From the NCBI GenBank assembly GCA_014359745.1, contig JACIYW010000009.1, positions 1-35,972 on the forward strand: DNA of 35,972 nt. The letters are read 5' to 3'. Every line of letters begins with the position of its first letter. The first letter of the stretch is position 1. This DNA is from Paracoccaceae bacterium. GTDB taxonomy: Bacteria; Pseudomonadota; Alphaproteobacteria; Rhodobacterales; Rhodobacteraceae. Shown here piece by piece: positions 7,958 to 16,230 of this stretch. The position numbers and the translations under genes were made by a program. The notes under the pieces are model-generated. The model did not search any database. It was not told the origin of the DNA and saw nothing but the letters and a program-made list of their open reading frames with translations.

Positions 7958-8556
7958 GGCGCCAGCCGGTCGGCCAGGGCGCGCAGGATCCGCGCGGTGG
8001 CGCCCCAGATGTAATAGGGGCCATAGGGCACGGTGAAATAGTTGCGTTGCTGCCCCATCCAGATCCGCGATTGCACGCGGTAGCGTGTGGGATCGCAGAG
8101 ATGGGCAAGGGGGACGGTGAACACCTCATCCACCTCGCCCGCTTCGGGGCGCGGATCGAACGCGGCCAGCACCCGGCCCAGAACCGGGGTGATGCAATAC
8201 CCGGTGCCGGTTTCATGGGTGGGCAGTTGGCCCAGAACCATCACATTGGCGGGGTCGAGGCCGATTTCCTCATGGGATTCGCGCAGCGCGGCGGCGGCGG
8301 TGCTGGCGTCGGTCGGGTCAACCTTGCCGCCGGGAAAGGCGATCTGTCCGGGGTGGTGGCGCAGCCGCGATGACCGCTTGGTCAGGATGACGCCGATCCC
8401 CGACGGCCCGGCCAGAAGCGGCACCAGAACGGCGGCCTGGCGCAGGGTGCGGCCTGCAGGCGGGGGGGTGGCCTTGTTCAGGTCGAAATCGGACGAGGGC
8501 GCGCCGGGGCGTGCCAGCGCGCGCAGGATGGGGGCGAGGGGATCGTCGTCAGTCAT
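7954..8556 (-). CDS. CoA pyrophosphatase-type Nudix hydrolase
   Basis: The 200-residue protein has the Nudix box in its CoA-diphosphatase form (FPGGKVDPTDASTAAAALRE, then SHEEIGL). It is preceded by LTKRSSRLRHHPGQIAFPGG, the segment that marks CoA/acyl-CoA pyrophosphatases (NudL/YeaB type). The start at ATG 8556 (MTDDDPLAP) avoids the upstream GMPPGMPPGM run, which comes from a 12-bp tandem repeat inside hslO. It overlaps hslO by 8 bp and cca by 4 bp, so the three genes form one tight unit. Confidence 0.88.
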   Translation of the reverse strand: MTDDDPLAPILRALARPGAPSSDFDLNKATPPPAGRTLRQAAVLVPLLAGPSGIGVILTKRSSRLRHHPGQIAFPGGKVDPTDASTAAAALRESHEEIGLDPANVMVLGQLPTHETGTGYCITPVLGRVLAAFDPRPEAGEVDEVFTVPLAHLCDPTRYRVQSRIWMGQQRNYFTVPYGPYYIWGATARILRALADRLAP

Positions 8557-9592
8557 TCCCGGTGGCATCCCCGGTGGCATCCCCGGAGTTTGGCCCAGAA
8601 TCGGGGCCAGAGCCATCCGTAGCGGTCAGCGCGGCGGGATCCAGTTCGTAATGCGCGTTGCAGAACTGGCAATCGGCGGTGATCAGCCCGTCATCGGTGA
8701 TCATTTCGGCGATGTCTTCGGGGCTGAAGGCCGACAGGCTTTCATGCACCCGCTCAACCGAACAGGTGCAGCCGAATTGCACCACCTGCGCGTCAAAGAC
8801 GCGGGGGATTTCTTCGTGGAAGAGGCGCACCAAAAGGTCGGTGGGTTGCACCCGCGGGCCGGTCAGTTCGATATCCTCGACCGTATCAAGCAGAATATTG
8901 ACGCGGTTCCAGTTTTCGGCGTCATCGCCGTGGACGATATCTTGCGGGGCCAGCAGGCCGCCCGCGCCCGATCCGCCGCCCTGCGCATGCGGAGAGCTTT
9001 TGGGCATGTGTTGCAGCATCATGCCGCCCGCGCGCCAGTGTTCGGCCTCGGTCTGGGTGGTGCTGCGGCCAAGGCCAAGGGCAAAGCGGGTGGGCAATTG
9101 TTCGGATTGCGCGAAATAGGTTTCGGCACAATCGGCCAGCCTTGTTCCCGACAGCGGGGTGATGCCCTGATAGGGCGTCATGTCGGGGCCCTGATCGATG
9201 ATGATCGCGAAATACCCTTGCCCCAACAGGGCGAAGGGATCCGTTTCGGCCCTGATGCCGGGGGCGTCGGCGTCAAATGCGGCATAGGCGCGGATGCGGG
9301 CGGGCGCGCCTTCGGCCTCGGGGCCGTAATAATCGGTTGCGATCATGCGGACCGGCCCGTCGCCGCGTATCTGAAGCGAGAGTTTCCAGCGCAGCTTGAC
9401 AGTCTGGCCGATCAGCGCGGTCAGCACCACGGCCTCTGCCACCAGCGCCTCGACGGCGGGCGGATAGGCGTGCTGGCCCAGAATACGGTTGAGCAGCCCG
9501 TCAAGCCGGGTCACCCGGCCCCGGATATCGGCGCGGTCAAGCTGAAAGGGCAGGACGGTATCGTCCCAGGCGATTTTCGATCCAAGGGTCAT
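8549..9592 (-). CDS. hslO: Hsp33 redox-regulated chaperone
   Basis: The 347-residue cytoplasmic chaperone is activated by oxidation of a C-terminal zinc site. The four zinc cysteines are present: CTCSVERVHESL and, about 30 residues on, CQFC. The N-terminal region (LDRADIRGRVTRLDG) and the central GPVRMIATDYYGPEAEG segment match the family. The tail is extended by about 25 Gly/Asp/Ser-rich residues (SGPDSGPNSGDATGDATGND) partly encoded by a 12-bp duplication. It is divergent from the plus-strand Nudix gene, with 69 bp between the starts. Confidence 0.92.
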   Translation of the reverse strand: MTLGSKIAWDDTVLPFQLDRADIRGRVTRLDGLLNRILGQHAYPPAVEALVAEAVVLTALIGQTVKLRWKLSLQIRGDGPVRMIATDYYGPEAEGAPARIRAYAAFDADAPGIRAETDPFALLGQGYFAIIIDQGPDMTPYQGITPLSGTRLADCAETYFAQSEQLPTRFALGLGRSTTQTEAEHWRAGGMMLQHMPKSSPHAQGGGSGAGGLLAPQDIVHGDDAENWNRVNILLDTVEDIELTGPRVQPTDLLVRLFHEEIPRVFDAQVVQFGCTCSVERVHESLSAFSPEDIAEMITDDGLITADCQFCNAHYELDPAALTATDGSGPDSGPNSGDATGDATGND

Positions 9593-9661
9593 GGGCTGGT
9601 CCTGCGGTGCGATCCCGTTCTATCGTGCCCGCGCGGCAACGGCAACCACGGGAGCAGAGCC

Positions 9662-10129
9662 ATGACCAGACGTTTCGGCCAGCCCCCCGAGGCGGGGCGC
9701 GTGTATCGCAGGCGGCCGGGGGCCTATGCGGTGCTGATCCGGGGGGGGCGGGTGCTGCTGACCCATCAGCAGGCACCCGAACCCGAATTCCAGTTGCCCG
9801 GCGGCGGGATCGATCCGGGTGAACATCCGCTGCACGCGCTGCGCCGCGAGGTGGGTGAGGAAACCGGCTGGTCGATCGCGGGGGTCCGGCGGATCGGGGC
9901 CTTTCGCCGCTTTGCCTATATGCCGGAGTATGATCTTTGGGCGGAAAAGCTGTGCATCATTTACACCGCCCGCCCCGCGCGCCGCCTTGGCCCGCCGACC
10001 GAGGCCGGGCACAGCGCGCATTGGGTGGGGTTTGGCGCGGCCCCCGCGCTGGTGGGCAATCCGGGGGATGCGCATTTTCTGGCGGGGGTTCTGGCGCGGG
10101 CGGTTCGGGTGCTGGCCGGTCAAAGATAG
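9662..10129 (+). CDS. Nudix hydrolase
   Basis: This is a 155-residue protein with a canonical Nudix box: GGGIDPGEHPLHALRREVGEETG, i.e. Gly, five residues, Glu, then REVGEE. Such enzymes cleave nucleoside diphosphate-X compounds; the substrate cannot be read from sequence. The start is fixed by GGGAG eight bases upstream of ATG 9662. The same frame stays open far upstream, but only as the complement of hslO. It is the last intact gene before the nos scar. Confidence 0.85.
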   Translation: MTRRFGQPPEAGRVYRRRPGAYAVLIRGGRVLLTHQQAPEPEFQLPGGGIDPGEHPLHALRREVGEETGWSIAGVRRIGAFRRFAYMPEYDLWAEKLCIIYTARPARRLGPPTEAGHSAHWVGFGAAPALVGNPGDAHFLAGVLARAVRVLAGQR

Positions 10130-10198
10130 CTGCCTGCAACGGATTTCAGCCCGTCGGCTTCAGTCCCTTGACCGGCGCGCGTGGCGTGCGCGGGAGAT

Positions 10199-10246
10199 GC
10201 GTATTTGGGCCAAGATGAAGCGAGATGAAGCGAGATGAAGCGAGAC
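10199..10246. repeat. GAGTATTT-type motif running into a 10-bp tandem repeat
   Basis: GCGTATTTGGGCCAAGATGAAG (10199-10220) is a copy of the dispersed motif also found at 4854 and 18371. Its tail is expanded into about three copies of CGAGATGAAG (10211-10246). It lies 70 bp downstream of the Nudix stop. Confidence 0.6.
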
Positions 10247-10257
10247 AAGCCGATGCT

Positions 10258-10288
10258 ACCCCAAAACCCGAAATTTCGGTAGTGGGGT
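10258..10288. repeat. Hairpin around CCGAAATTTCGG
   Basis: The 12-bp perfect palindrome CCGAAATTTCGG (10268-10279) sits inside an outer ACCCC/GGGGT pairing (10258-10262 with 10284-10288). It could end transcription from the Nudix gene or mark the edge of the IS630 remnant; there is no T-tract. Confidence 0.4.
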
Positions 10289-10332
10289 GTGACGCGGAAG
10301 TTGTCTGATACCTAGCTTTGGAAGGTTTTCCA

Positions 10333-10550
10333 CTAATTCTGGATGGTTTCCCGAAAGAACTTCAGGATCGCAGTCGCGACCTGTTTCCGGGTGGGGTAAT
10401 GGCGATTATGGGTCACGTGCTGGTGCATGACCGCCGATAATCGTTCGCTGGGGTTGAGGTGAAGGCAACAGGGCGGCAACTGGATCAGGTGGAAATGGCA
10501 ATCGGGAGGTGCCGGGAAGGCCCCCGATCCCGTCACCATACCGGCGCGGT
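10333..10550 (-). pseudogene. IS630-type transposase, C-terminal fragment
   Basis: About 70 residues read on the minus strand match the end of IS630-family DDE transposases: a degenerate HRAG segment, then LIQLPPCCLHLNPSERL (family consensus LPPYxPxLNPxExxW), then HVTHNRHYP and a final helix before the stop. The glutamate of LNPSE is the last catalytic acidic residue. The N-terminal catalytic parts and any clear terminal repeat on the nosL side are missing. Homology stops at about 10540-10550, where nosL homology begins on the other strand, so this is one side of a breakpoint. Confidence 0.75.
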
Positions 10551-10968
10551 GCTGGATCATTTCTGTATGATGCAGTTTGACCAACACCCCGGCCCCATGG
10601 CGCAAATTCATCTCTCCGGTCGGCCCGATCCGATCTTTTTCACCCAAGTGCGCGACGCGCTGACTTATGTCAAAGACCCCGAGCGTGACGCCGATATCCT
10701 TGCCTTCTACGTCGGCGACATGGGCGCGGCGACAAGCTGGGAGGTGCCGGGCATGGACAACTGGGCCCGTGCTGATACTGCGTATTTCGTCACCGGTGCC
10801 GATGTCACCGGCGGTATGGGCGCGCCCGGGATCGTGCCCTTCGCCAGCGCCGATGCCGCCCGCGATTTCGCCATCCGCAAGGGCGGACAGGTGATGATGC
10901 TTTCTGACACCCCGACCAAGACCGTTCTGACCCCGGTCGAGGTCGCGCTTGAGGAAAAGCCGTCATGA
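10540..10968 (+). pseudogene. nosL: NosL copper chaperone, 5'-truncated
   Basis: From about 10540 the plus strand encodes the NosL core. It begins at VLDHFCMMQFDQHPGP with the metal-binding Cys/Met region and continues through AQIHLSGRPDPIFFTQVRDAL, YVGDMGAATSWEVPG and GGMGAPGIVPFASADAA. NosL delivers copper to N2O reductase at the outer surface of the cell membrane and is normally a lipoprotein. Here the signal peptide, lipobox Cys and early N-terminal part are gone, replaced by IS630-derived sequence. An in-frame ATG at 10459 could give a chimeric protein, but it would lack an export signal. The stop overlaps the nosX ATG by 4 bp. Confidence 0.8.
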
Positions 10969-11852
10969 CCCCGACACGCCGCCGCTTCCTGACCTTCACG
11001 GCCGCCGCATTGGCCGTGCCATCCGCAGCCGCCGCCGGTGACACCGCCCGCTGGGCCGGTTTCGCCCTCGGCGCGCGCGCCAGCATGACCCTGGCCGGGA
11101 TCACCCCGCTTCAAGCCCGACCCGTCTTTGCCCGGCTCGAGGCCGAGATCGCCCGGCTTGAGCGGATTTTCAGCCTCTACCGCAATGACAGCGCGCTGGT
11201 CCGGCTCAACCGCACCGGCAGGTTGCGGGCCCCGCCGCACGAGTTGCTGGAGGTGCTGACGCTGGCCGGTGCCTTGCACGATGTTTCCGGCGGGGCGTTC
11301 GATCCCACCGTGCAACCGCTCTGGCAGGCGCTTGCCACCGGCGGTGACGCCGTGACGGCCCGCGCGACGCTCGGCTGGGACGGGGTGCGGTTCGATGTGG
11401 ACGAGGCGCGCCTTCTGCGCCCCGGCATGGCGCTCACGCTTAACGGGATCGCGCAGGGCTATATCACCGACCGGATCGCGGCGCTGCTGCGCGGGCAGGG
11501 GCTGCGCGATGTGCTGGTCGATATCGGCGAGGTCGTGGCCCTTGGCCGCAAACCCGACGGCAGGCCATGGCAGGCCGGTATCGCCACGCCCGCGCGCGCG
11601 CTTGTCCACCGCGTGGCGCTAAGCGACCGGGCGCTTGCAACTTCGGCCCCGATGGGCACGATGCTGGCTGCCGGACAGGGCCATATCCTTGATCCGCAGG
11701 GCCATGGCCCGCGCCATGAACTGGTTTGCGTTTCGGCCCCCCGTGCGGCGCTGGCCGATGGCCTGTCGACCGCGCTTTGCCTGCTCGATGGCAGGGCAGG
11801 ACAATCGACCATAGCCCATTTCGACGGGGCCGCCGTCGAATACATCACATGA
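10965..11852 (+). CDS. nosX: NosX, ApbE-family FAD:protein FMN transferase
   Basis: The 295-residue protein starts with a Tat signal (TPTRRRFLTFTAAALAVPSAAAA) and has the ApbE fold: RLEAEIARLERIFSLYRNDSALVRLN, GAFDPTVQPLW, LNGIAQGYITDRIA, LVDIGEV and GHILDPQ. ApbE proteins attach FMN to a Thr of periplasmic domains. NosX does this for NosR in the N2O reductase system, and in Paracoccus the related NirX, encoded beside NirI, can replace it. It follows nosL with an ATGA overlap and appears complete, although the rest of the nos operon is absent. Its own promoter is not obvious. Confidence 0.88.
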   Translation: MTPTRRRFLTFTAAALAVPSAAAAGDTARWAGFALGARASMTLAGITPLQARPVFARLEAEIARLERIFSLYRNDSALVRLNRTGRLRAPPHELLEVLTLAGALHDVSGGAFDPTVQPLWQALATGGDAVTARATLGWDGVRFDVDEARLLRPGMALTLNGIAQGYITDRIAALLRGQGLRDVLVDIGEVVALGRKPDGRPWQAGIATPARALVHRVALSDRALATSAPMGTMLAAGQGHILDPQGHGPRHELVCVSAPRAALADGLSTALCLLDGRAGQSTIAHFDGAAVEYIT

Positions 11853-11883
11853 CCCCTTCAACCAACCAAGAGGAGACGACCAG

Positions 11884-12264
11884 ATGTTCACCAGGCTGAT
11901 CACTGCCGGGGCACTCACGCTCAGCCTCGCCGCTTCGGCCCTCGCCGAGGGCGACACGGCAGCGGGCGAAAAGGTATTCAACAAATGCAAGGCCTGTCAC
12001 ATGGTAGGCGAGGATGCCCAAAACCGCGTTGGCCCCGTGCTCAACGGCATTGTCGATCGGCCGGTCGCGGCGGGCGAGGGGTTCAAATATTCCGACGTGT
12101 TCCAGGAAAAAGCCGCCGAAGGCGCGGTCTGGAGCGAAGAGGAGCTTGCCGCCTTCCTCGCAAGCCCGCGCAAATATGCCAAGGGCACCAAGATGGCCTT
12201 TCCCGGTCTGCGCAAAGACGCCGAGATCGCCGCCGTGATCGCCTATCTGGCGACGTTCAAGTAA
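11884..12264 (+). CDS. Periplasmic class I cytochrome c (c2/c550 type)
   Basis: The 126-residue protein has a signal peptide (cleavage near SALAEG), a heme-binding CKACH (C35, C38, H39) and a probable axial Met104 in KGTKMAFPG, with the c2-type body VGPVLNGIVDRPVAAGEGFKYSD. It is probably a soluble electron donor to NirS or NorCB, or a link to the cytochrome bc1 complex; the partner is inferred from position. An AGGAG ribosome site precedes ATG 11884, 31 bp after nosX, so the two may be co-transcribed. It converges on the nir operon. Confidence 0.88.
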   Translation: MFTRLITAGALTLSLAASALAEGDTAAGEKVFNKCKACHMVGEDAQNRVGPVLNGIVDRPVAAGEGFKYSDVFQEKAAEGAVWSEEELAAFLASPRKYAKGTKMAFPGLRKDAEIAAVIAYLATFK

Positions 12265-12316
12265 CCCGCGCGCTGCCGCGATCAGGGTCGCCCAGCCACG
12301 CGCCGGGCGGCCCACC

Positions 12317-12550
12317 TCATTTGCGTCCCTCGGCCTCGTCGATCAGGCCCTTGATCCACAGCGTCACCCACCAGTTGACTGGCATGCCGAGCGGCAGGCA
12401 GAGCCAGAGCGCTGCGACCGGCGAGAGGGCGGGCCAGCCTACCACCTGCCACAGCAACGCCAGCATGAAGAGATTGATCGCCACGGCCAGCGCGGTGAAC
12501 GGGTAGAGAGCCAGGTAAAGCCGCAGGGGCGGGCGCTTGATCGGGGGCAT
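12317..12550 (-). CDS. Small membrane protein at the end of the nir operon
   Basis: The 77-residue protein has two hydrophobic helices (LALYPFTALAVAINLFMLALL and PVAALWLCLPLGMPVNWWVTLW) and a short charged tail. It starts at ATG 12550, 7 bp after the nirN stop, so it is part of the nir transcript. I cannot assign a function. Short membrane proteins of about this size, sometimes called NnrT, are associated with nir/nor loci in Rhodobacter relatives, and this may be one, but that match is from memory and untested. Confidence 0.65.
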   Translation of the reverse strand: MPPIKRPPLRLYLALYPFTALAVAINLFMLALLWQVVGWPALSPVAALWLCLPLGMPVNWWVTLWIKGLIDEAEGRK

Positions 12551-12557
12551 GGGCGGG

Positions 12558-14105
12558 TTAGTGGCTGGTGCCTTCGGAGAAGGTGATCTTGTTGAAGACA
12601 TTGTATTTCCCCGAGGGTTTGCGCATCGGCAGGCGGGTGACCTCTTCCAGCGTCTTGGCATTGTAGACGATCACCGCGCCGTCGTCTTCCCAGACCGAGA
12701 CCAGCGCATGACTGCCGTCGCGGGTAAATTCCACATGCGCCACCGTGGCGCCGGGCACCGGGCGCAGGGTGCGCACAATCTCAAGGCTTTGCTTGTTGAT
12801 CACATGCATCGCGTCGCGATTGGGGCCAAAGAATACGTCGGCCCAGAAATAGGGCGTGTTCTCGTGGCTGCGCAGGAAGAACCCCGGCCCGTCGGTCTTG
12901 ATGGTGTCGGTCACGGTCCAGCTTTCGGTGTCGATGATCGAGAGCATCCCCTCTTTCAGGTGCGGCGTGGCCATCACCCGGCGGCCGTTCCGTTCCCATG
13001 AAATGCCCGATCCCAGATGCGGCATTCCGGGCAGGGGCAGTTCGGCGATCTCGCGGCCGACGTTGAGGTTGACCACCACGCCCCGCCCGCTATCGCGCGC
13101 GGCACCGATCAAGGCGCGGTAATCATCGGTGAAGAAAAAATCGTCGAGCGGCTCGGACAGCATGATCCGCCGCCGGGCGAACAATCCTTGCGAGGACGGG
13201 ATAGCCTCGATCATGCCCTTTTCGCGGCTATGGACAAATCCCTCATAAACGGGCGCGGCGGTTGGGTCGGTCGCCACCTCCCAGATTTCCGCCACATCCT
13301 TCAATGCCAGGATGAAACTGTCGCGCTGCGGCGCCTGATAGACCGCCGAGACGCGGCTTGCCGTGCCGTCCTTGCCCGCGACCGGCATGACGATCTTTAC
13401 GCTCAGGTCGTCGGTGTCGAGGATCGTCAGCGTCATCGGCAGGTAATTGGCCACCGCCAGCCACTTGCCATCGGTGCTCATCGCGATGTTGCGGCTGTTG
13501 AGGCCGGCGCGCACCCGGCCCACCTGATGCAGCGACCAGATATCGTATTTCTGCACCCAGCCATCGCGCGACATGATGAAGACATAGCGCCCGTCGGGGC
13601 TGAACTTCGGGCCGCCATGCACGGCAAAGGGGGTGGTGAACCGGTCGAGCACCTTGAACGTGTCGCCGTCGAGCACACTGACATGATGATCGCCGGTTTC
13701 CACCACCAGCGTGATGTTAAGCGGGTCGGCGTCGAAGACGGGGGTGTTGGCGGGCGTGTAGTCGGGATCGCGCCAGCGCGTTCCGGCAATCTGCGTAGGC
13801 CCCCAATCCGGCACATGACCCAGCGGCGTTTTCAGCCACTCGGCCAGGGCTGCGATCTCTGTCTCGCTCAAGTTGTCGCCATAGCCGGGCATCTGCGTGG
13901 CGGCGCGGCCGTGCGCGATCACCTCGGCCACCTTCGGCCCGCGCATCCGGCTGAGCGTTTCAGGGATCAGCGCCGGGCCCTCTCCGCCCAGCCGGTCGGC
14001 CCCGTGGCAGGCGGCGCAATCACGCGCGTAAACCTGCGCCGGGTCCGCCATCGCCGGGCCTGTGAGGAGCGCCAGCGCGCTAATAAAACCGATGGATCGG
14101 ATCAT
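12558..14105 (-). CDS. nirN: NirN, heme d1 biosynthesis dehydrogenase (c-heme plus d1 domain)
   Basis: The 515-residue protein has a signal peptide (cleavage near PAMADP), an N-terminal cytochrome c domain with CAACH (C30, C33, H34) and [12 protein letters not shown], and a C-terminal eight-bladed propeller of the NirS/NirF type. NirN oxidises dihydro-heme d1 to heme d1 in the periplasm, the last step of cofactor synthesis. Its position after nirJ and the separate, clear nirS at 19627-21384 distinguish it from NirS. ATG 14105 overlaps the nirJ 3' end by 26 bp. Confidence 0.87.
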   Translation of the reverse strand: MIRSIGFISALALLTGPAMADPAQVYARDCAACHGADRLGGEGPALIPETLSRMRGPKVAEVIAHGRAATQMPGYGDNLSETEIAALAEWLKTPLGHVPDWGPTQIAGTRWRDPDYTPANTPVFDADPLNITLVVETGDHHVSVLDGDTFKVLDRFTTPFAVHGGPKFSPDGRYVFIMSRDGWVQKYDIWSLHQVGRVRAGLNSRNIAMSTDGKWLAVANYLPMTLTILDTDDLSVKIVMPVAGKDGTASRVSAVYQAPQRDSFILALKDVAEIWEVATDPTAAPVYEGFVHSREKGMIEAIPSSQGLFARRRIMLSEPLDDFFFTDDYRALIGAARDSGRGVVVNLNVGREIAELPLPGMPHLGSGISWERNGRRVMATPHLKEGMLSIIDTESWTVTDTIKTDGPGFFLRSHENTPYFWADVFFGPNRDAMHVINKQSLEIVRTLRPVPGATVAHVEFTRDGSHALVSVWEDDGAVIVYNAKTLEEVTRLPMRKPSGKYNVFNKITFSEGTSH

Positions 14106-15294
14106 GTTTCTTGCCTCTGAACGGGGTGACGGCCAGACGGTCGCCGGTGTTGGACACGCCGATTTCGGCGTCATCCAGGTAACAGGCGGGATCCTCTGCC
14201 CAGGGGTCGCCGGTCAGTTGCAGCGCGCGGATGCGGGTATTGCCGCCGCAGACCGATTGATAGGCGCATTGCCCGCAACGCCCTTTCAGGGGGCGCGGGC
14301 GTTGTCGCAACTGCGTCAACATCGGGTCATCGCCGGTCCACAACTCGGAAAACTTCGTGGTTTTCACATTGCCCACCGTGTAATCCGACCAGTAGGTGTC
14401 GGGGTGCACCCGCCCCAGCGTGTCGATATTGGCCACGCCCAGGCCGGAGGAATTGCCGCCCCAGGCCTCCAGATGATCGCGCAGATGCGCCACGCGGGCA
14501 GGCTCGAAATGCCGCTCGGCCCAGCGCAGCATATAGACCGCATCGGCATCGTTGTTGCCGGTGACCAGATCCAGCGGCGCGCCCTCTGCCGCCGCCACCC
14601 AGGCGCGGTCGATCATCATATCAAGCGCGCGGCGCGTGTGATCGTGCTGCGCATCCTCGCCCCGGTTCTTATCGCCGCGCCCGGCATAGACAAGGTGGCT
14701 GAGGTAAAACTTGTCCACCCCCTCGTTATCGCAAAGTTTCAGCAAATCAGGTAGTTGCGCTTCGTTGTCGCGCGTGAGCGTGAACCGCAGCCCCACCTTG
14801 ATGCCGCGCGCCTTGCACGCGCGCACCCCGCGCAATGCGTCGTCAAACGCCCCGTCCACGCCGCGAAACCAGTCATTCGTCTTGCCGATCCCGTCGATGG
14901 AAATGCCGACATAGTCGAACCCGATTTCGGCCACGCGATCCGCAGTCTCGCCATGTACCTTGGTGCCGTTGGTCGACAGCGCCAGCATCCGCACCCGCTT
15001 GCGCGCCTCTGCCGCGATCTCGAACAGGTCGCGCCGGTCCAGCGGCTCGCCCCCCGACAGGATCAGCGCCGGAATGCCGAAGTCGCCCAGATCGTCGAGC
15101 GTTGCCATCGCCTGTTCGTGGCTCAGTTCACCCGGAAAATCCACATTCGCCGAGACCGTGTAGCAGTGGCGGCATTTCAGGTTGCAGCGCCGGGTGAGGT
15201 TCCAGATCACCACCGGCTTGACCGGCCCTGCGCCCCTGCGGCGCAGCGGGGTGGGGTTGACCAGTTGGTGCATGTATTCGGTCAGGCGAAACAT
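14080..15294 (-). CDS. nirJ: NirJ, radical SAM heme d1 synthase
   Basis: This is a 404-residue radical SAM protein with C37, C41 and C44 in [25 protein letters not shown], and a C-terminal cysteine-rich region ([13 protein letters not shown] and later ACYLDD) for an additional Fe-S cluster. NirJ replaces the two propionate chains of 12,18-didecarboxysiroheme by oxo groups. ATG 15294 begins 1 bp after the nirH stop; the longer frame back to 15378 is just nirH read in another frame. Confidence 0.93.
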   Translation of the reverse strand: MFRLTEYMHQLVNPTPLRRRGAGPVKPVVIWNLTRRCNLKCRHCYTVSANVDFPGELSHEQAMATLDDLGDFGIPALILSGGEPLDRRDLFEIAAEARKRVRMLALSTNGTKVHGETADRVAEIGFDYVGISIDGIGKTNDWFRGVDGAFDDALRGVRACKARGIKVGLRFTLTRDNEAQLPDLLKLCDNEGVDKFYLSHLVYAGRGDKNRGEDAQHDHTRRALDMMIDRAWVAAAEGAPLDLVTGNNDADAVYMLRWAERHFEPARVAHLRDHLEAWGGNSSGLGVANIDTLGRVHPDTYWSDYTVGNVKTTKFSELWTGDDPMLTQLRQRPRPLKGRCGQCAYQSVCGGNTRIRALQLTGDPWAEDPACYLDDAEIGVSNTGDRLAVTPFRGKKHDPIHRFY

Positions 15295-15295
15295 C

Positions 15296-15784
15296 TCAGC
15301 CCTCCTTCGGGCGCAGCCGCAGCCCTGTTTTCTTGAGAATGCGCGTCGAATAGAGGATGTCACCGGCGCGGCACGCATCGCCCAGCAATTCGGCGATCTG
15401 TGCGCGCTTTTCCTCGACCTCGTCGCGGCTTTGCCCGTGGATCATGGCAAAGATGTTATAGGGCCAGTCGGGCAGGGCGCGCGGCCGCTCGTAGCAATGG
15501 CTGACATAATCGAGCGCTCCCACGCGCGCGCCCAACTCCGCCACCGCCCCATCCTCCACATCCCAGACCGACATGCCATTGGCGACCATGCCAAGCGCAT
15601 AGTGATTTGGGGCCACCGCCACGCGGCGGATGACCCCGCGTTCCTGCATCGCGCGCAGCCGGGCACAAAGCGTGGCCTCGTCCAGCCCCAACTTTTCGGC
15701 CACCATTGCGTAGGGCTGCGGCACAAGGGCCAATCCGCCCTGCGTGGCGGCGATGATGCGGCGGTCCGTGGCGTCGATGTTCAT
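15296..15784 (-). CDS. nirH: NirH, siroheme decarboxylase subunit (Lrp/AsnC-like)
   Basis: The 162-residue protein has an N-terminal winged-helix resembling Lrp/AsnC ([17 protein letters not shown]) and the marker segment [22 protein letters not shown], typical of NirH/NirL and AhbB proteins. With NirDL and NirG it decarboxylates siroheme to 12,18-didecarboxysiroheme; despite the fold it is an enzyme subunit, not a regulator. The ATG overlaps the nirG stop (ATGA, 15781-15784). NirH is assigned by order and by the WPYN motif. Confidence 0.85.
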   Translation of the reverse strand: MNIDATDRRIIAATQGGLALVPQPYAMVAEKLGLDEATLCARLRAMQERGVIRRVAVAPNHYALGMVANGMSVWDVEDGAVAELGARVGALDYVSHCYERPRALPDWPYNIFAMIHGQSRDEVEEKRAQIAELLGDACRAGDILYSTRILKKTGLRLRPKEG

Positions 15785-16230
15785 GCGGCGACCCTGAACC
15801 CGATAAAGAACTCCGTCAGCTTCGGGAAACAGAGCACGCGCAGCCCTGTTTCCTGTTCAAGGGACGTGGTCACCGCCTCGATCTCGGCTGCCGTTTCCGT
15901 AGCCAGAACGAACCACATGTTCAGACGATGACTGCGCTCATAATTATGCGCCACCTCTGGCCGGGCATTGACTTTGGTCACGACGGTCTCGAAATCCGCC
16001 TCAGGCACCGCCATGGCACAAAGGCAAAACGCGCCCCCCATCGCCTCGGCGTCATAAAAGGGGCCAAAGCGGGTGATGATCCGCGCGGCCTTCATCCGCC
16101 CCAGCCGCGCCAGCAGGTCGTCTTCGGTCAATCCCAATTCCTGGGCCACCTTCAGGAACGGGTCGGGGCAGATAGGAAAGCCGTCTTGCAAGCGATTCAG
16201 GATCAGCCGGTCCGTGGCGTCAAGTTTCAT
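15781..16230 (-). CDS. nirG: NirG, siroheme decarboxylase subunit (Lrp/AsnC-like)
   Basis: The 149-residue paralogue of NirH and the NirDL domains has the same N-terminal LDATDRLILNRLQDGFPI helix pair and the NYERSHRLNMWFVLATE motif of NirD/NirG/AhbA subunits. It works with the neighbouring Nir proteins in siroheme decarboxylation. ATG 16230 is preceded by GGAGAAC and overlaps the nirDL stop (ATGA, 16227-16230); a longer frame to 16278 would only extend into nirDL. Confidence 0.85.
   Translation of the reverse strand: MKLDATDRLILNRLQDGFPICPDPFLKVAQELGLTEDDLLARLGRMKAARIITRFGPFYDAEAMGGAFCLCAMAVPEADFETVVTKVNARPEVAHNYERSHRLNMWFVLATETAAEIEAVTTSLEQETGLRVLCFPKLTEFFIGFRVAA

Noticed and set aside
8087-9661. 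Upstream extension of the plus-strand Nudix frame
   Set aside because: The frame is open only as the complement of hslO and the CoA Nudix gene; the ribosome site and Nudix homology start at 9662.
10199-10246. Short tandem repeat as a CRISPR-like array
   Set aside because: Only about three 10-bp units without spacers.
12558-14105. A second nitrite reductase (nirS paralogue)
   Set aside because: The gene has a c-heme plus d1 propeller like NirS, but its position after nirJ and the sequence fit NirN; the true NirS is at 19627-21384.
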